Assembly: GCA_050732635.1 (NCBI GenBank)
Contig: JBOHRE010000125.1
Span: forward strand, 1 to 8,285
Length of the DNA: 8,285 nt
Direction: 5' to 3'
From: JBOHRE01 sp050732635
GTDB lineage: Bacteria > Gemmatimonadota > Gemmatimonadetes > Longimicrobiales > RSA9
The notes under the pieces are model-generated. The model was not told where the DNA came from. It saw nothing but the letters and a program-made list of their open reading frames with translations, and made no database searches. This document shows positions 5,466 to 8,285 of this stretch, piece by piece. The translations under genes and the position numbers were made by a program. Position 1 is the first letter of the stretch, and the number at the start of each line of letters is the position of its first letter.

Positions 5466-7736
5466 ATGAATCCAACGGCGACTCTGGAACGTGACAGCGC
5501 AGCCATGGCTGCGCTGCCGACGCGCCTGCGGGCCGCGATCGAGCCGCACGCCGAGCGGCTGGATGCGGCGCTGATCGCGCGGGCGTACGCGTACAGTGTG
5601 GCCGCGCACGAGGGGCAGAAGCGGGCATCGGGCGAGGATTACGTCGACCACTGTGTCGACGTGGCCAAGATTCTCGCCGATCTGCACCTGGACACGGCGT
5701 CCGTGGCCGCGGGGCTGATCCACGACGTGGTCGAGGACACGAACGCGTCGCTGGAGGCGGTGCGCGAGGAGTTCGGCGATGAGATCGCCCGCATCGTCGA
5801 CGGTCTGACGAAGATCGGGCGGGTGCAGTTCCGGTCGTCGACGGAGCAGCAGGTCGAGAACTATCGCAAGCTGCTGCTGTCCATGGCCACGGACGCGCGG
5901 GTGATCCTGATCAAGCTGGCGGACCGGCTGCACAACATGCGGACGCTGGACCATCTGAGACGGGAGAAGCAGCACCGCATCGCGCTGGAAACGCAGGAGA
6001 TCTACGCGCCGCTCGCGCATCGGCTGGGCATGGCGCACATCAAATGGGAGCTGGAGGACCTGGCGTTCAAGTACGTGTACCCGGAGGAGTACCGGGCACT
6101 CGCGAAGCAGGTCGCCGACAAGCGCAAGGAGCGCGAGGAGCAGATCGCGGCGCTGCTGAAGCCGCTCGAGGAGCACCTGAAGGAAGCGGGCATCCCCTGC
6201 GAGCTGTACGGCCGACCGAAGCACCTGTGGTCGATCTACCGCAAGATGGTGAAGCGGTCGAAGCCGTACGAAGAGATCTACGACCTGATGGCCATCCGCG
6301 TGATCACCGACACGGTGGCGAACTGCTACCACGCACTGGGCGTGATCCACACGGAATGGACGCCGTTGCAGGAGCGCTTCCACGACTACATCGCCACGCC
6401 GAAGTCGAACATGTACCGCTCACTGCACACGACGGTGTTCGGGCCGGGCGGGCGGCTGTACGAGATCCAGATCCGCACACGCGAGATGCATCGCACGGCG
6501 GAATACGGGATCGCGTCGCACTGGCGGTATAAGGAGAGTCGGGCTGGGGCTGGGGCTGGGGCTGGGGACGGCGCGGCTGGGGCGCCGGCGCGACCGACGC
6601 CGTCGCGGCGGGCCAGCGAGGTGGATGAGACGCTGATCTGGTTCCGGCAGGTGCTGGAGTGGCAGCAGGAGACGCGCGAGCCGGAGGAGTTCATGGAGTT
6701 CCTCCGGATCGACCTGTTCCAGGACGAGATCTTCGTGTTCACGCCGAAGGGCGACGTGAAGCAGCTACCGCGCGGCGCGACGCCGATCGACTTCGCGTTC
6801 GCGGTGCATACGGAGGTCGGGCTGCGCTGCGCGGGCGCGAAGGTGAACGGTCGGATCGCGCCGCTGGCGCGGGAGCTGAAGAACGGCGACACGGTCGAGG
6901 TGGTCACGGATGCGCGGCAGCGGCCGTCGCGCGACTGGCTTGCGTTCGTCAAGACGGCGCGAGCGAGGCAGAAGATCCGGCAGTGGATCAACAAGGAGGA
7001 GTTCGACGCATCGCTGGCGCTGGGCCGCGAGCTGCTCGAGCGCGAGATCAAGAAGGCGCGCAAGCCGAAGCCCGACGAGGCGACGCTGCAGCAGGTTGCC
7101 GAGGCGCTGAACCTGCCGACGCCGGATCACCTGCATGCCGCACTGGGGCGCGGCGAGCTGGGCCCGTACGCCGTGCTCAAGGCGTTGTTCCCGGAACAGA
7201 CCGATGAGGCGCCGCCGGACAAGCCGCCGACCGCATTCGAGCGGCTGGTCGACAAGGTGCGGGGCACGGGCAAGGGCGTGCGCGTGCAGGGCCTGGAGAA
7301 CCTGATGGTGCACTACTCGCAGTGCTGTCAGGCCGTGCCCGGCGACCCGGTGATCGGCTACATCACGCGGGGTCGCGGCATCTCGATCCACCGCGTGGAC
7401 TGCCCGAACGTGCTGCAACTCGCGAATCATCCGGAGCGGCGCATCGAGATCGAGTGGAAGGCGGAGTCGGGCGACCGCTTCTATGTGCGGCTGGTCGTCG
7501 AGGGCAACGACCGGCGCGGGCTACTCTCCGACATTGCGGCGGCGATCACCGATACGAGTACGAACATCGGCTCGGCGGAGATCAAGTCGAAGGAGGGCGG
7601 CATGACCGGCGCGTTCGTGGTCGAGGTGCAAGACCTCGCTCACCTGAAAAAGGTGATGAAGGCGATCCGGCGGGTGACCGGCGTGTACTCGGTCGTGCGG
7701 CGAGAGCACTTCGCGGAGGCGGATCTGGAGGCGTGA
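5466..7736 (+). CDS. rel: Bifunctional (p)ppGpp synthetase/hydrolase, Rel/SpoT family
   Basis: This makes and degrades the stringent-response alarmone (p)ppGpp in the cytoplasm, usually at the ribosome under amino-acid starvation. ATG 5466 gives 756 aa, a usual long-RSH length; GAGG lies about 12 bases upstream. The frame stays open back to 5325, but the extra 47 residues are unlike the family. The hydrolase domain has the intact HD residues His62, His86-Asp87, Glu90-Asp91 (HDVVEDT) and Asn157, so hydrolysis should work. The synthetase domain has YGRPKHLWSIYRKM (248-261), YDLMAIRV, RFHD (304-307, the basic form seen in bifunctional enzymes rather than the acidic RelA form) and EIQIRT (333-338). 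TGS follows at about 416-481, a zinc-finger-like CC plus HxxxC (Cys620, Cys621, His642, Cys646), and a C-terminal ACT domain at about 672-750. Residues 357-391, between synthetase and TGS, form an unusually long Ala-Gly linker encoded by a hexanucleotide repeat. It is divergent from the wzi-like gene, with a candidate promoter at 5365. Confidence 0.95.
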   Translation: MNPTATLERDSAAMAALPTRLRAAIEPHAERLDAALIARAYAYSVAAHEGQKRASGEDYVDHCVDVAKILADLHLDTASVAAGLIHDVVEDTNASLEAVREEFGDEIARIVDGLTKIGRVQFRSSTEQQVENYRKLLLSMATDARVILIKLADRLHNMRTLDHLRREKQHRIALETQEIYAPLAHRLGMAHIKWELEDLAFKYVYPEEYRALAKQVADKRKEREEQIAALLKPLEEHLKEAGIPCELYGRPKHLWSIYRKMVKRSKPYEEIYDLMAIRVITDTVANCYHALGVIHTEWTPLQERFHDYIATPKSNMYRSLHTTVFGPGGRLYEIQIRTREMHRTAEYGIASHWRYKESRAGAGAGAGDGAAGAPARPTPSRRASEVDETLIWFRQVLEWQQETREPEEFMEFLRIDLFQDEIFVFTPKGDVKQLPRGATPIDFAFAVHTEVGLRCAGAKVNGRIAPLARELKNGDTVEVVTDARQRPSRDWLAFVKTARARQKIRQWINKEEFDASLALGRELLEREIKKARKPKPDEATLQQVAEALNLPTPDHLHAALGRGELGPYAVLKALFPEQTDEAPPDKPPTAFERLVDKVRGTGKGVRVQGLENLMVHYSQCCQAVPGDPVIGYITRGRGISIHRVDCPNVLQLANHPERRIEIEWKAESGDRFYVRLVVEGNDRRGLLSDIAAAITDTSTNIGSAEIKSKEGGMTGAFVVEVQDLAHLKKVMKAIRRVTGVYSVVRREHFAEADLEA
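6545..6568 (+). repeat. TGGGGC hexanucleotide array, copy C, inside rel
   Basis: Three perfect TGGGGC units and a fourth ending in A follow a leading CGGGC. The five G-runs lie in the coding strand, so the rel mRNA itself could form a quadruplex. In frame the array encodes RAGAGAGAGDG (residues 359-369). Adding or losing a unit would change the linker by one Ala-Gly pair without a frameshift. Confidence 0.85.
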
Positions 7737-7793
7737 GCGGGGGTCGGTGGTGCGCCGTCGCAGTGCGCAGTCGCTGCTGTCGGACTTCCCACC

Positions 7794-7822
7794 TTGGCGG
7801 ATCCAACGATCAGGATTATCAT
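7794..7822 (+). promoter_or_regulatory. Candidate promoter for the cysQ-like gene
   Basis: TTGGCG (7794-7799, 4 of 6) and TATCAT (7817-7822, 5 of 6) are spaced by 17 bp in the 145-bp gap after rel. The -10 hexamer and its preceding T match those proposed for rel. Transcription would begin about 50 bases before the TTG start. No intrinsic terminator is visible between rel and this site, so read-through from rel is also possible. Confidence 0.35.
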
Positions 7823-7881
7823 TGCGGACTGCGTATGCGGTCCGGCCATCGATTCGACATTCACCGAATTCAGGGGCAGGC

Positions 7882-8285
7882 TTGCTCGAAGAAGAGCTGA
7901 AGACCATCACGGACGCCGTACGACGTGCGGGCCGTGCCGTCATGGATCTGTACGGCCTCGCCGAGGCCAGGCAGTCCACGCGGGGACCGGTCACCGAAGC
8001 GGATCTGGCGTCGAACCGGATCCTGGTCGACGCGATCCGCGGCGCATTTCCCGCCGATCGGATCCTGTCGGAGGAGTCCAGCGACTCGACGGATCGGCTC
8101 GCGGCGAGCCGGGTTTGGGTCATCGACCCGCTGGATGGCACGAAGGAGTTCCTCGCGCGCAACGGCGAGTTCGCCGTCATGGTCGCGCTGCTGGTGGACG
8201 CCGAGCCGAGGCTGGGCCTGGTCTACGCGCCGGCGATCGAGCGTCTGTACGGCGCGGCCTGCGGCGGCGGCGCCTGGGTCGAGGC
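7882..8285 (+). CDS. cysQ: CysQ-type 3'(2'),5'-bisphosphate nucleotidase, partial
   Basis: This is the N-terminal 134 residues of an inositol-monophosphatase superfamily enzyme; the gene runs off the window. The start is TTG 7882, chosen because AGGGG (7872-7876) lies 5 bases upstream and the protein then begins at the usual first helix (LEEELKTITDAVRRAGRAVMD). Metal-binding motifs are complete so far: GPVTEADLASN (35-45, Asp41), ILSEES (61-66, Glu64), and WVIDPLDGTKEF (79-90, Asp82 and Asp85). KEF after DPLDGT and the following RNGEF favour CysQ over inositol monophosphatase or fructose-bisphosphatase. CysQ enzymes hydrolyse 3'-phosphoadenosine 5'-phosphate (pAp) to AMP with Mg2+, clearing a by-product of sulfate activation and protecting pAp-sensitive enzymes. 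It lies 145 bp after rel on the same strand. Substrate assignment is by motif only. Confidence 0.88.
   Translation, partial: MLEEELKTITDAVRRAGRAVMDLYGLAEARQSTRGPVTEADLASNRILVDAIRGAFPADRILSEESSDSTDRLAASRVWVIDPLDGTKEFLARNGEFAVMVALLVDAEPRLGLVYAPAIERLYGAACGGGAWVE

Noticed and set aside
1..8285. CRISPR array, tRNA, rRNA, insertion sequence or phage genes
   Set aside because: No regularly spaced repeat-spacer pattern, cloverleaf sequence, transposase or phage-type protein was seen on either strand.

Overview
This is a very GC-rich bacterial chromosomal window carrying ordinary housekeeping genes plus a small decayed toxin-antitoxin locus. The organism looks Gram-negative, because one gene encodes an outer-membrane beta-barrel of the Wzi capsule-assembly family. 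GC content and gene styles would suit Gemmatimonadota or another high-GC Gram-negative phylum, but nothing in the window proves the phylum.

Layout. Positions 1-107 are non-coding with two tandem perfect hairpins. A plus-strand group follows: a RadC/JAB-domain protein (117-881), a Phd/YefM-type antitoxin (878-1102, ATGA overlap) and a degenerate VapC-like PIN toxin (1099-1566, GTGA overlap) that has lost its catalytic acids and C-terminus. Then comes a 644-bp gene-free stretch (1567-2210) between converging genes. It holds a 70-bp imperfect inverted duplication with two GTACA-N3-TGTAC palindromes. On the minus strand, reading 5' to 3', a Wzi-family protein (5289-3673) is followed by UDP-glucose 6-dehydrogenase (3512-2211). 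Together they form a probable surface-polysaccharide pair: one makes UDP-glucuronate, the other anchors or handles capsule at the outer membrane. Divergent from these, on the plus strand, are a bifunctional Rel/SpoT (p)ppGpp synthetase-hydrolase (5466-7736) and the start of a CysQ-type 3'(2'),5'-bisphosphate nucleotidase (7882 to beyond the window end).

The most unusual sequence structure is a TGGGGC hexanucleotide repeat that recurs three times within 3 kb, always with its G-rich strand on the plus strand: between ugd and the wzi-like gene, inside the wzi-like gene just after the signal peptide, and inside rel, where it encodes an Ala-Gly linker between the synthetase and TGS domains. Each array could form a G-quadruplex. 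I see no convincing wholly new defence or biosynthetic system. The items most worth a second look are the hexanucleotide arrays, the inverted duplication at 1731-2050 and the dead toxin paired with an intact-looking antitoxin.
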